From Impatiens glandulifera (Eukaryota; Streptophyta; Magnoliopsida; Ericales; Balsaminaceae), in assembly GCF_907164915.1 (NCBI RefSeq), contig NC_061866.1, positions 22,794,117 to 22,858,116 of the forward strand: a DNA stretch of 64,000 nt, given 5' to 3'. A program made the translations under genes and the position numbers. Under the pieces are notes generated by a model, which worked only from the letters and a program-made list of their open reading frames with translations, did not search any database and was not told the origin of the DNA. Positions 11,800 through 22,433 of this stretch are shown piece by piece. Within the stretch, counting starts at the first letter, position 1, and every line of letters begins with the position of its first letter.

Positions 11800-13570
11800 A
11801 TGTACACGTTGTTTCTGATGTTTATAGCCTTGTATTTCCTGTAGAAGAAAACATTATTTTTAAACGAAAGCGAATTCTATCTTGACTTCTGCCTAATAAA
11901 GTTCTCATCAAGCAGACTTAGCTTCCTAAAGTTTTCGAGTGCATCTCTCTCCGCCTAATTGAGTTTTTCATAACTATCATCCCTTAATAAACTTTTCTAA
12001 ACCTCTTCCAGTTCTTCTCTTGCAACAAGAACTCTACTAAAGATATTTTTGAACTTTTTCTTGTCAAAGATTTAGAGTTGACTCTTCAGGATCTTTAGCT
12101 TTTCAGAAACCCTGTACGTATTGGAACACGGCCGAAATAACAAATTAGGGCTTCTTATTGGGGCTAATTGCAATATGGAACCTTATTATTGGAGTCAATT
12201 GTAATTTAAGATCTTTTCTTTCGAACCTCGTAATTTGGGGATCCTTATTGAGATCAATTGTAATTTGGGACCTCTTCTTTCGAACCTCACAAATTAGGGC
12301 TCCACATTGTCAAGTTTGAACAAAATGATGTTTTGCCCTAACGGACATGAATGTCAATAAAAAAATGTATTACATGGATTTTATAATTATTAAATTAATA
12401 GTGACATTTAATTCTAAATAGTACTAACATTGCCACGTAATACTTTTTTGACGAAAGTCGGGGTCCTTCAGGGCAAAACCCCATTATATATAAACCTAAT
12501 AATGTGGAGTCTCAAATTAAGAGGCTCGAAATAAGAGGTCCCAAATTGCAATTGGCCCTAACAAGGAGCCCTAAATTGTGAGGTTCGAAAGAAGAGGTCC
12601 CAAATTGCAATTAACTTCCAATAAGAAGTATCAAATTGTAAGGTTCAAAATAGAGATCCCAAATTGCAATTAGCCCATAATAAGAAGCCCCAATTTATTA
12701 TTTCAGCCTATTGGAACCCCTGACATCTGTAGACCATACACTTTGAAGAATATCCTTGAATTTGTCGTTTTCCATCCAGAAGTTGAAGAATTTTAAGGGC
12801 TACTTGAACCTCTCCTCCTTTTCCCAAAACAATTTATTCGGAAAATGATCAGAAATTCCAGGATTCAGAAAATGAAGTAGACTTCTCAGAAATTGGTTTA
12901 TCCAATTTTCATTGACAGACTAGACATCTGTCAATCCTACTTTTCCGTATACTCTCATCTCCTCTTGTAGAAGATCAAGTGAAGAAGTTCCTAGAATTAG
13001 TAGGCTCAATACAACTCATATCTCTAATGCAATCGGTTAAAGTCAATCATATCCTAAGTGATTTCAGGTTCAGGGCTACGAACAATTTCATTTCTTGTTG
13101 CATTATAGTCACCAAAGACAACTCAAGATTTATCACTACCAATCATGTTCCTAAGACAATTCCAGAGCATTCTTCTGTCAGTGCTTGAGTTGCTACCGTA
13201 CACAATAGAAAGATGGAACACAATTCTGGTGATTCTATCTTTGACCTCAACCAGGATTGTTTGATCATTTTAAAAGAGAGCCTTGACCTCATCCCATATA
13301 ACTCAGATTTTGCCTGTTTTGTCATTTGATTTGTGAATAATTTCCCAGCTGTTATCAATACACATCTTCCTAACCTTGTCAACGTTCCGATTTTTTACTT
13401 TTGTCTCAAGAATACCCATAATAGTAATCTTCTGGTTCTCAATGATCCTCCTGATTTCTTTACATTTCAAAGGATCATTGAGACCCCTTATGTTCCATGT
13501 GACTATATTTATGAATCTATATAAGTGTTGGGTTCCTAACTTTCAAGGCTATCTTGGACCTCATCCTTAG
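11800..13570 (-). pseudogene. LINE endonuclease (APE-type), interrupted
   Basis: On the minus strand around 13190-13090 the sequence reads RRMLWNCLRNMIG, then a VVFGDYN block: the G-D-(F/Y)-N motif of APE-type endonucleases. The IWDEVKAL-like lead-in is upstream (about 13300). A stop precedes VVFGDYN and frames change several times. A 579-bp MITE at 12130-12708 cuts the domain; endonuclease-like sequence continues on its far side (about 12118-11800). Confidence 0.7.
12119..12717. mobile_element. Mutator-like MITE with 9-bp target duplication
   Basis: The element body is 12130-12708 (579 bp). Its ends are long inverted repeats: GGCCGAAATAACAAATTAGG on the left and, read in reverse complement from the right, GGCTGAAATAATAAATTGGG. 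The inverted arms extend more than 200 bp and contain several sub-copies of a unit with AATTGCAATTTGGGACCTC. TATTGGAAC flanks it on both sides (12119-12127 and 12709-12717), with two extra bases on the left. Known: 8-11 bp duplications, usually 9, with long inverted repeats are typical of Mutator-like elements. No transposase is encoded. Confidence 0.85.
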
Positions 13571-13599
13571 AGAAGTTATAAGCATAACTTGCCTCACTA

Positions 13600-16280
13600 T
13601 CTTCAATGACAATAGTTTGATTGTATGGAATGTTGTTGCCACTCGGTAGGGAGTGTATGTCATAGATCTCATCCTCTCCCGTGATACGTGATAGAGTCAG
13701 TAGCCTCTAGATCCAGAATCTTTCTACTTTGTCTTCGATTTTTAGCCTGTTCTTTTTTAGTAGGTCTCTTCTGACTTTGAACCTTTTTAATACTGAATTC
13801 ATTTCTATTAACTATTTTAATTCGCCCCACTTCCGAGCTCACTACTTTATTCAAGACCAATTAATCTTCTTCTACATTTGATTTCTTGATTTTGCAAAAC
13901 CCGAGATTCCCCAAATCATTCTCAAGAGTTTCCTTATTGTTTGCAAGATTTTCAATGTTTTTTAGTCAAGGATTCTCCTAGTTACAATCTTGAAAGGTGG
14001 CTCTATGTCCAAGGATCAGATCATTTCGAATTCTGATGACATTATTTCTTCGGTTGCTGCTTGCATTCTTGAACTGTGAGGATCGGGACTAGGTTTGCTT
14101 GCTTCATAAGGGTTAAGAATTCATGTTCTAAGATCATCATTAGGATCAACGAAGTTAGGATCGACATTAGTATCATCAACAATAATAGGACCACCATCAG
14201 TATAGGACCGACCTTTCCAAAACCAGCATTAGTAGTACCGGTTGCATCAGGACCGTCAGTATCTAATATAGTGGCATGAGTAGATCCGAGAACAGTGATG
14301 TCAGAACCGGGGTTAATAGGGTCTGTATGATTGGGATCAGCATGATGAGAAACTCTAGGACCGGTATGACTAGGACCTGCTTTATTATGACCGGTACCCT
14401 GACCAGCACCGGTATTATCAAGACCGACATTTTAAACAGGATCTATTCTTGAAAAAATAGTATCCTTAGGACCGATGTTTTGAACTTGACTGATAGGATC
14501 ATCTTTAGTAGGGCCAGCTTGTACTTTTACCCACTTCATTCTTTTCCTGATCTTCTTCCTGACACTTATTTTTTTTGTAATTTAATTACCCATCCTATTA
14601 GTATCAGTGCGCTCATTAATGTTAACTTCAGATCTATTCACATTTCTAGCAGCCTGGTTAGATTAATTCAGACCACCTTTCTGAACATTGTTATTGGCCT
14701 TTGATTTCAGATTATTATTGACAGGGAATTTGTTCGTTGAGTGTGTAAAAGTGCTACACCACGTACCAGTCTATCCTTTAGTTCAAGCTTGATCGGGAGA
14801 GAGCTGCTTGGAAGTATTTCGACACTAACTACAGCCATAATCGATCTCTCGTATCCTTCCATTGCTGGGTCAAACATAAGTGGTTTACCTATTATACTTG
14901 AAATATAAGCCAGACCCATTGGGTTGCATAGGTGTGGTGGAACATTCTTCAGATTCACCCAAATTTGTTCTAGTTCTGGCGGTCTATGATTGATATTAAG
15001 TTCCTCGCTCCACTTTTACAACTTGAATCTTTTACCTCTAATAAAGGTATACTCACTCTCAATAATCGACTTTATTTCTCTTCCATTCCGAAAGGATATA
15101 AAATATAATCCATAATCGTTGATTGTGATCCTTTCCAGTCCAGATGATTCCCACTGACCCATCAGCGTTCTTTTAACCTAAGCAAATGGTGCTTTCATAT
15201 TACCCATGAATTGACAACCTATGACGAACAACCATGCCTTTACACATTTTTTTCAATTTTTGGTGGAAGTTCAAACTGGTTTCAATTTTTCAGATAATGG
15301 CAGTTAAATTAAACATTCAGCTGGTCGTTTCTTTACTTAGACATAATGATCTCATGTTTGTTGACTTGAAAGAACAACTTCTTCATCTGGTTTTTCAGTG
15401 CTGCGAAGTTTATTATTTCATTTTTCCTAATTGACCACTTTGGACCAACAATAGAATCCTTATTATCAGCTTGAGTGCTCTCTTTGTCAGGAGTTGCCAC
15501 AGCAAGAGGAACTGAGGAGATGACTATTTCAGGGTTGTAGTCTTTTTGTGTTTTCTTGTTCTTTTTAGCCCATCTAACCCTTGTGTTTTCAATAAAATGT
15601 TTTCCTTCAACTGATCCAATCTTCTTTTGTATGTCTATGTTTGTGCTCTTCTCTTGTGTACCAGATTTCCTCTTTTGAATGTTGTCAATAGAAGTTTTGG
15701 AATCTAGAATAGCAAGAGGTAAAAATCACCCATGTTCAATGTCTCAAGACTAGCTTCTAGAATCACAGTGTCATTAGGATTCACCTCTTCATTCTTTTTG
15801 GAGCTTGAATTATTTGCTTTCATATTTTTCATTTCCTTAGTTTTCGATCCATTCTTTCCCTTCCTAACTTTTTTGGAGTTACTCAATCCTGTTTCATGAC
15901 TGATCCTTTTAGTTCCAACGCTTGTCTTAGGAGTGAAATTCCCTTTAGCTTTCAGTTTAATCTTTGTTGTTGACATCTTCTTCATTAACTTATGATATTC
16001 GAGGTCACATATTATTGTTTCATCATAGTCAGTGCTATCATCTGATTCCAAATCAACTTCCTTTCTTTTCTTCTTTTGATTCAATTGGTGGCGCTTAGCT
16101 TTGATCGTAGAGTCAACATCCTTGCTACTTGGACCGACAGAAAGTGGATTTGTGATGCCAAGACCGGCATTAAAAGAATCAGGATCATCAAAAGGTTAAT
16201 CTGTAATGTCAGGACTGGAATTTGAAGAACTAAGATTGGCAGAAGGTGTAGGGCTTGCCTTAGTAGAACCAAAGACCATA
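13600..16280 (-). pseudogene. LINE ORF1 (gag-like, DUF4283-type) remnant
   Basis: At about 14958-14750 the minus strand encodes LKNVPPHLCNPMGLAYISSI, then IGKPLMFDPAM and a VVSVEI segment: the pattern of DUF4283 domains in plant L1 ORF1 (I-P-x-x-x-W-x-x-x-G-L-x-x-h-x-S-x-h-G-x-P). 16084-15704 is a lysine/serine-rich hydrophilic region (MNQKKKRKEVDLESDDS). 14480-14050 is a low-complexity stretch rich in Gly-Pro repeats. Frames are broken repeatedly. I could not confirm a CCHC knuckle. Confidence 0.65.
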
Positions 16281-16288
16281 GCATTTTC

Positions 16289-16788
16289 NNNNNNNNNNNN
16301 NNNNNNNNNNNNNNNNNNNNNNNNNNNNNNNNNNNNNNNNNNNNNNNNNNNNNNNNNNNNNNNNNNNNNNNNNNNNNNNNNNNNNNNNNNNNNNNNNNNN
16401 NNNNNNNNNNNNNNNNNNNNNNNNNNNNNNNNNNNNNNNNNNNNNNNNNNNNNNNNNNNNNNNNNNNNNNNNNNNNNNNNNNNNNNNNNNNNNNNNNNNN
16501 NNNNNNNNNNNNNNNNNNNNNNNNNNNNNNNNNNNNNNNNNNNNNNNNNNNNNNNNNNNNNNNNNNNNNNNNNNNNNNNNNNNNNNNNNNNNNNNNNNNN
16601 NNNNNNNNNNNNNNNNNNNNNNNNNNNNNNNNNNNNNNNNNNNNNNNNNNNNNNNNNNNNNNNNNNNNNNNNNNNNNNNNNNNNNNNNNNNNNNNNNNNN
16701 NNNNNNNNNNNNNNNNNNNNNNNNNNNNNNNNNNNNNNNNNNNNNNNNNNNNNNNNNNNNNNNNNNNNNNNNNNNNNNNNNNNNNNNN
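16289..16788. other. Assembly gap (500 N)
   Basis: Exactly 500 undefined bases, probably a placeholder length. The right edge coincides with the first base of the duplicated block, so the gap may hide a copia element body or a collapsed or misjoined repeat. Confidence 0.99.
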
Positions 16789-16872
16789 GGTTACTCCTAC
16801 ATATCCTATGTAGAATTCAACTGTTGAACCTTTCACCGGGTTAATTTTTCAATTTCCATTAATGTGGGGGAT

Positions 16873-17703
16873 TATTGAAAATTTTAAATTAATTCTATAA
16901 ATTCCATTAATGAATGAAAATTAGAATGTGGGTAATAAAATCAAATCAAATTCATATGAAATTCAACATGAATTAAAGGGTGAAATTTCATCCAAATGTA
17001 TAAGTAAAACCAATTAATTGATCTAAAATGCCTTGATGACCATTTACAAAATGTTGTTAATTTGTAGTGTAACTTACATGAGTTTGTTATTATTATTATT
17101 TGTTATGATAATTAATATTATTATTAACAAATTGAAAAAACCATGTACGTTAGTATTGAATTGTAAATGCCTTAATTGTTTTGACAAACAATTACTCTAT
17201 AATGAAGAGAAAAATATAAGGTAATGAAGAGGCAAACAATGCCAACCGTTGGATCAAATGATGATTTTATTTAATGGTTTAACTTTTCAACAATATAAAA
17301 TCTCTCATCTCTAATCTAAAACTCACTTCATCATTTCATTTTTTCTCACTCTAGAATTCCATATATCTTTCTTCTTGTTTTGTGAATGTTTTCGTGGTTC
17401 TTTTCTCGATATTTTCGTTAAAACCCGGTGATAGTTCAGGTACGCTGATCAAGTTCGACGCGTAGTGATTTAGTGTAGAATCACTACTCGATTCGTTGTA
17501 CCCTGGGAGACAGCCATCTACGATAAGCTCCAGCACAAGCGGGAGACGATGGAACTGTTTTAAGGGAAATGTGTCTAACACATGCATCGAATCAACATCT
17601 CATTTGGTGTATTTCGTTCTTCATATATTTTATTTATTTCATTTATTTGTACATCATTTTATATATATTTCTATAATTTATTTTAAAGAGAGAATATCTA
17701 ACC
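16873..17703 (+). mobile_element. Copia LTR (3' LTR) in duplication copy 1
   Basis: Closely matches the LTRs at 47593-48424 and 52721-53552. It is preceded by a polypurine tract (AATGTGGGGGA) as expected for a 3' LTR. The first bases read TATTGA instead of TGTTGG and the end reads ATCTAACC. It is followed by GGTGA (17704-17708), the same target duplication seen at 53553-53557, so this LTR was already inserted when the block duplicated. Confidence 0.9.
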
Positions 17704-17998
17704 GGTGAAACAGGAAAAACGCAGTAAACAATTACGAAAGCATGGGTAAAGAAACATACTTGAGGAAATGAGTTTTAATGAAAGGGCAAACCTGAATGGT
17801 GTTAGATTAAGTTAAGTAAAGAAAAAAGAAACATTAATTAATATAGAAATAATTAATTAAGAAAACAAATTTTAATTGATTAAAATAAACTTAGGTGAAT
17901 AAGTTAATCAATACGATATAGTTTTAATGATGTGGTCATAAACAAAACTAAGTTATGTAATTGTCTATGCGTAGGTACACTCAAAAGACGCATGACAT
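17704..17998. other. Insertion-site flank: LINE ORF1-like tail, then non-coding
   Basis: The first 60 bp continue the reading frame interrupted by the retrotransposon in copy 2 (GETGKTQ-like text, see 46960-47592). The rest, to the minisatellite, has no recognisable feature. Confidence 0.5.
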
Positions 17999-18270
17999 CG
18001 ACGTGTCATTATGAAGTAGCGCGAGTAGACGTCTCACTTCATCAGACGTGTTAGTTTGAAGAAGCGCGAGTAGATGTCTCACTTCAACAGACATGTTAGT
18101 CTAAAGAAGTGCGAGTAGACGTCTCACTTCAACAGACGTGTTAGTCTGAAGAAGCGCGAGTAGACGTCTCACTTCATCAGACGTGTTAGTCTAAAGAAGC
18201 ACGAGTAGATATCTCACTTCATTAGACGTGTTAGTTTGAAGAAGCGCGAGTAAACGCCTCACTTTATTAA
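17999..18270. repeat. 45-bp minisatellite, about 6 units
   Basis: Unit core AGACGTGTTAGTCTGAAG followed by AAGCGCGAGTAGACGTCTCA and CTTCA(T/A)C. About six units with few substitutions. Within each unit AGAC...GTCT can pair as a hairpin. Copy 2 (53847-54090) has about five units plus a partial one, so unit number changed after the duplication. Confidence 0.95.
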
Positions 18271-18376
18271 TGTGCAATTGAATATAGATCTTCTAAGAAC
18301 GTACAAAAGAAGTCAAGGATATGTATAATTCAATTTACTAATTAGTAATAATATTTCTAATTTGTATGCCAACAAT

Positions 18377-19102
18377 TAGGCATGGTAGTGTTTGTCTAAT
18401 AGGTCGGGTATCCAAAGAATCGAATCGAACAGTTTGGATAATTAGTTTAATTTTCGATTACGGTTAATTTTGGGACAGAACCGATTGGTTTCAAGTCGGT
18501 TCCAGTACCCAAAAAATTTCAATAACTAAAAGAACATATTTTAGTTAGCACTGTTCGGTTACAATTTCAAATGATTCTGCTTCTATTTCTACCACTCAAT
18601 ACGTAGAGGATTAGAAAAAAATAGGAAGAGAATAAGAGACTATGAAGAATAAGTATATGAGAAAATGGAGTATTTTATCTTTTAATATATATTTTATTTT
18701 AAATATTATTTATTTCTAATATAGGACTGTTCGTTTTATTTTAATTAATATAATATTTATAACTTTTTTTATTAAATCATTTTATAAAAACGTAATACAC
18801 ATGAATTAATTTTATTTTGTTAATGTAGAATTAAATGATTTAAAATTAAGTTCAAATTATAAAATTTTGTTAAATTAATTTAAATTATGTTAAAAACTAT
18901 TTTAAGAACTACAATATATTAATAGGTTAAAATTAGTTAAATGAGTTCCAAATTATATAGTTTTAAAAAAATTGAGTTCGTTTCAGATCGGGATACACAT
19001 CAATTCCGAACCGAGTATTTGGGTATTTTAATACCATTATTTTTTTGGGGCAAATTTAGGTCCGGGTTGGGTCCTTCGAAATTCAGATATATGCCTTGCC
19101 TA
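18377..19102. mobile_element. Non-autonomous hAT-like element
   Basis: 726 bp bounded by short inverted ends TAGGCATGG at the left and CTTGCCTA (CATGCCTA in copy 2) at the right. It is flanked by CCAACAAT and CCAATAAT, an 8-bp target duplication with one mismatch. Sub-terminal GGTCGGGTATCC and CCGGGTTGGGTCC stretches are also partly inverted. Known: 8-bp duplications with short inverted ends fit hAT elements. No transposase reading frame is present. Confidence 0.75.
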
Positions 19103-19110
19103 CCAATAAT

Positions 19111-20045
19111 GAATGTGTTGGTTCACCAAGAACTATATTGACGAATGATTTCGTTCAACGACAAGAATTAATAAATGATTTTGAGGTATGAGTGATTAGT
19201 TACTCGATTGTGACTTTATTCTTTATATTGATGTTTCTTCTTGTTTTTTTTCTCTAAGTCTAATTGATTTCATTTTTCAATCTTCCACTAGTATGATGTT
19301 ACATATTATAGATCATATACAATTATCTAATTTACTACCAACAACTTCTAAATCATGTTTATTACAGTTATAGGTACTGTTTCTCGTTTTTATTATAGTT
19401 CTTGTGTGCAATTGAAAGTTTTAAAATATGAATTTTTAATATTCAATGGGGTTATTGATTAGTGGCTGATTTATTACAAATCTGGGTAATATTGGTTTCA
19501 TATTTCCAAATTGGTGTTATTATCTCGCAGTTATTGACAATGAATTGGCATATCTATCATCATTAGGAGAAAAGAGATATTGTAGAAGGTAACATATCTT
19601 TCATTTGTGTCTTACTTAATATTTCTATCAGTTTCTTGGTTTGGTTTCTCAACCTGAGGATCTCTTTAGAGTGTTTAGCGTTTAACTAATTTCAATTGAT
19701 ATAGCAAAGTGTCTTAAAACATGCTATAGGTAACCATTATAAGCTATGGCATCTACAATTCGAGCATCTCAACTTTGATAGTCTTGAACTTCTGACAAAT
19801 AAGAAGATTAGTGAGAGGCATATCTTCCATTCACAATTCGAATGAACTATGTGAAGGATGTCTACTTGTAAATTAGTTCCGAAAGAGTTTTCCAAATGAG
19901 TCAACATCAAGAGTTATAAAGTCACTTGAACTCATACTCACTGGTTTATGTGAACCAATCATCACATTTTCTACATGTGAAGCCAATATTGTTGCAACTA
20001 CACACTGTGTATGCCACGCAATCTAGATTAGTCATATGATTTTGA
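19111..20045 (+). pseudogene. Copia pol relic: pre-integrase domain joined to RNase H
   Basis: At about 19739 the plus strand reads LWHLQFEHLNFDSLELL, the GAG pre-integrase signature (L-W-H-x-R-x-G-H-x-x). It is followed by fragments of the integrase zinc region (CEGC-like, frameshifted). At about 19973 it jumps directly to STCEA-like, then THCVCHA text, which belongs to the copia RNase H domain. Integrase core and reverse transcriptase are deleted. The same deletion is in copy 2, so it predates the duplication. 19111-19730 has no clear coding match. Confidence 0.7.
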
Positions 20046-20124
20046 CTATTTTGAATTTATTTATTTAAAATAATTATTTAATATTTATAAATTTGAAAAG
20101 TGTAATTTAAGGTGGTTACACTGA

Positions 20125-21900
20125 CAGTAGACTCTCGATAAAATTATATTCGATAAAATTATAACATCGGTAAAGTAATAAATTCTTAAAGTTCTGACTC
20201 GGGCGGAATAGCTAAATTAGTAATTTCGATAAATTTACTAAGTAATATATTTTTTTGGCACATATAGGTCTCAACCGATATATAAACGTAATAATATCTA
20301 CTATTTTTTTAATAATTCTGAGTGCCTTAGTGAAATATGAGTCTACCGTAGTCTTCTTATAGGAAAATTTATATCTATTTGAATCTCATCCCTCATTTTT
20401 TGCAAAGCCTTTATGAATTTATGGAGTGCTTCTATCATATTGTAAGAGAAAATCACTAAGTTTTCATTGCTTCTCTAATTGCTTCATTGCGAGAAACATG
20501 CTCCAAAACAAGATTATCATCCTCATTGTCTTCATCTTGATTGTTTCTCTAAGACCCTCGATGATTTCTTCATTACCTAAAATCTCAGTCGTGTTGTTTT
20601 TCACCCCGGATAATGGAAGAGGTGATTGTGTAAATCATTTATTGTTGACCATAATTCCCTAATGTCGTCTTCTTCTAAAGGTTGTGAAACCACATTTTCT
20701 ACCCGAACGAGTTTTCAATGTTGAAAGCAATTTGTAATTGTGGTATTCTTAACATTGTTCATCCAAGCTTATATAGCAATGTTGATTACATCGAAACAGT
20801 GATCTTCACTAGATTTATTTTTTCAGCTTCAAAACCTTTAAATAGAACGACAAAATCTGCGGCGATAATGAATCTTGAATGCTCTTATAATTCTTGCATC
20901 ACAAGGCTGAATTTTTAAAGTTGTATTGGGTGGTAAGAAAACAATTCAACATTTGTAACCCTTAAAATACCTTTGGATGGGCAAACAATGGTCAATAACC
21001 AATAAAACCTTTCGTCCATCCAATTTTTTGTCGAACCAATCAAACATATTCTTCAAACAATACTCCAGTCATCCATGCTCGTTTATTGGCATGATATTGG
21101 GAATTTAATCTTTGTAAATTAACATTTTTAAAGAAACGTGGTTCCGCAAACTTACCGATGATTCATAAAGGAATTTTCTCTAACCCATCTTCATTACAAC
21201 AAATGGCTATTGTCATTATTTCTTTGTCCTTTTTCTTCTCTCATGTTGTTTTGTAGTTAATGAATGATCAGCTTGTAATCTAAAAAATCTAAAAAACAAG
21301 ACAATTTCATCTATGTTGAAAACATCTTTCATGGAAAGCAGTCCTAGTTTCTCTCTTATTGTTGGCAAGTTGCTTCCACATCTTCCATATTGACAGACCC
21401 GCTTCGCCGAAACGCCTAAAGGACTTGATACCATGTCGTGCCCTCTCCATCCAACCAAGAGAGTAATCAAACTCTAGACCATTATCACCATACAATATTT
21501 TCATAAAATCTATTGCCTTCTCTTGAATTAACTCTCTTGATATATTTACCCCGCTCTTGATGTGAAGAATCCATTCATACAAAACCTTTTCTAGTTTTGG
21601 AAACTTGTGGATTTGTGTCGTTTAGCATCAGGTTTCGTCAAATTAGCCGAGAAATATTTCCGATGACCGCTTAATTATATTCGATATTGTCGCTTGACTA
21701 ATCTAGATGTTAAATTTTTCAGAAACCCATTTTGTAGTTCTTTTTGAGACGAAGCTGGATTCTCAATTTTATACTCGTACAATTTTTACGCATTTCACCT
21801 GTCATTGTTGTAGGTTTCACCTCTTTGAGATGGGAAGTCATTAGAGATTAATACAACAAAAAAGAAGAGACTAGTATAAGATTGATTAGAAAAGAAGAAG
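20125..21900 (-). mobile_element. pogo-like (Tc1/mariner superfamily) element, copy 1
   Basis: The left end CAGTAGACTCTCGATAAAAT with repeats of TTCGATAAAATTATA resembles the pogo/Lemi1/Emigrant terminal pattern of plants (CAGTA, then CTCTATAAATTAATA). The transposase pseudogene lies on the minus strand within. The inverted partner end is not recognisable beyond 21805; it may have been lost when the neighbouring foldback-like element inserted. In copy 2 the left end is preceded by TA, the expected target. Confidence 0.75.
20700..21805 (-). pseudogene. pogo/CENP-B-like transposase pseudogene, copy 1
   Basis: Probable start ATG at 21805 (MTGEMRK). The frame then shifts repeatedly. Landmarks on the minus strand: an N-terminal helix-turn-helix region (about 21790-21680), EWILHIKSGVNISRELI (about 21575-21530, CENP-B HTH part), MKDVFNIDEIVLFF (about 21335-21295, first catalytic Asp), LLVIDHC (about 20985, second Asp; N replaced by H in the usual D-N-C), and LPPNTTLKIQPCDARIIRAF (about 20935-20880, third Asp in PCDA). 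The DDD triad of plant pogo-like DDE_1 proteins is therefore traceable but the frame is destroyed. Confidence 0.85.
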
Positions 21901-22000
21901 ATAGAAGAGTAGTAAAAGATTGTGTACTGTATATATGTACTTGAAGATAGAAGAGTAGTAGAAGATTGTATACTGTATGTATGTACTTGAAGATATAAAT
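21900..22000. repeat. 49-bp tandem duplication upstream of the transposase
   Basis: Two adjacent copies containing GATAGAAGAGTAGTARAAGA and a TGTACTTGAAGATA end. They are also present in copy 2 at about 57739-57838. Confidence 0.8.
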
Positions 22001-22049
22001 TTTTTTCCATTAGCTTTTACTACGGAATTTACTGAAAATAATATTAGAA

Positions 22050-22354
22050 AAAAACTCACTTAGACGTATGTACTTGTATAACTAGCTCGCATAGACGTAT
22101 GTACTAATAAAAGGTCGTTTAAACATACGTACTATAAAAAATTGGCTCATTTAGCCTCTTTTAGTAACCATAATAATTTTTATTTTAAATTTATATATTT
22201 ATTAATTAAATATAATATATTTTTTCTCCCATTAATAAACTAGATAATTTATTTCATTCTTAAATTTATTATTATTTTTATATTAGTTTCTTTTTCATAT
22301 TTTATTTTTTATTAGTTTTTATTTCTATCATTCTTAAATTCTCATTTTTGAAAA
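22050..22354. mobile_element. Single arm of a foldback-like element
   Basis: Matches the left arm of the inverted-repeat structure at 57893-58862: CTCACTTAGACGTATGTACT at the outer end, then sub-repeats of AGACGTATGTACT. The other arm is absent; the sequence breaks off at 22354, where gypsy-related DNA follows. Confidence 0.7.
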
Positions 22355-22433
22355 TCATCTAAAGACTTTGAATAATTTCTATTATTTTTTAGAAAATGTG
22401 ATTGGATTTGATCACGTGTGCCTCTTAGACGAA

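Larger units (their letters stand above)
9361..16288 (-). mobile_element. Degenerate L1-type LINE (non-LTR retrotransposon)
   Basis: Read on the minus strand, domains come in the order expected for a plant L1: ORF1 (about 16200-13600) with a DUF4283-like stretch, endonuclease (about 13500-11800), reverse transcriptase (about 11690-10480) and a zf-RVT-like C-terminal part (about 10210-9400). Every domain has stops or frameshifts. A Mutator-like MITE splits the endonuclease. The 3' end at 9361 shows no obvious oligo(A) tail (oligo(T) on +) and abuts duplication copy B; the 5' end is lost in or near the N gap. Confidence 0.85.
16789..22354. repeat. 5.6-kb segmental duplication, copy 1
   Basis: Direct-orientation match of 52637-58208, 35.8 kb away. 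Components in order: copia 3' end and LTR, LINE-ORF1-like flank, 45-bp minisatellite, hAT-like element, deleted copia pol relic, pogo-like transposase pseudogene, and one arm of a foldback-like element. Differences are scattered substitutions and small indels. The left limit is the N gap; the right limit is TTTTTGAAAA at 22354. Confidence 0.95.

Noticed and set aside
16081..16844. Open frames spanning the N gap
   Set aside because: Length comes from undefined bases; the flanks belong to different elements.
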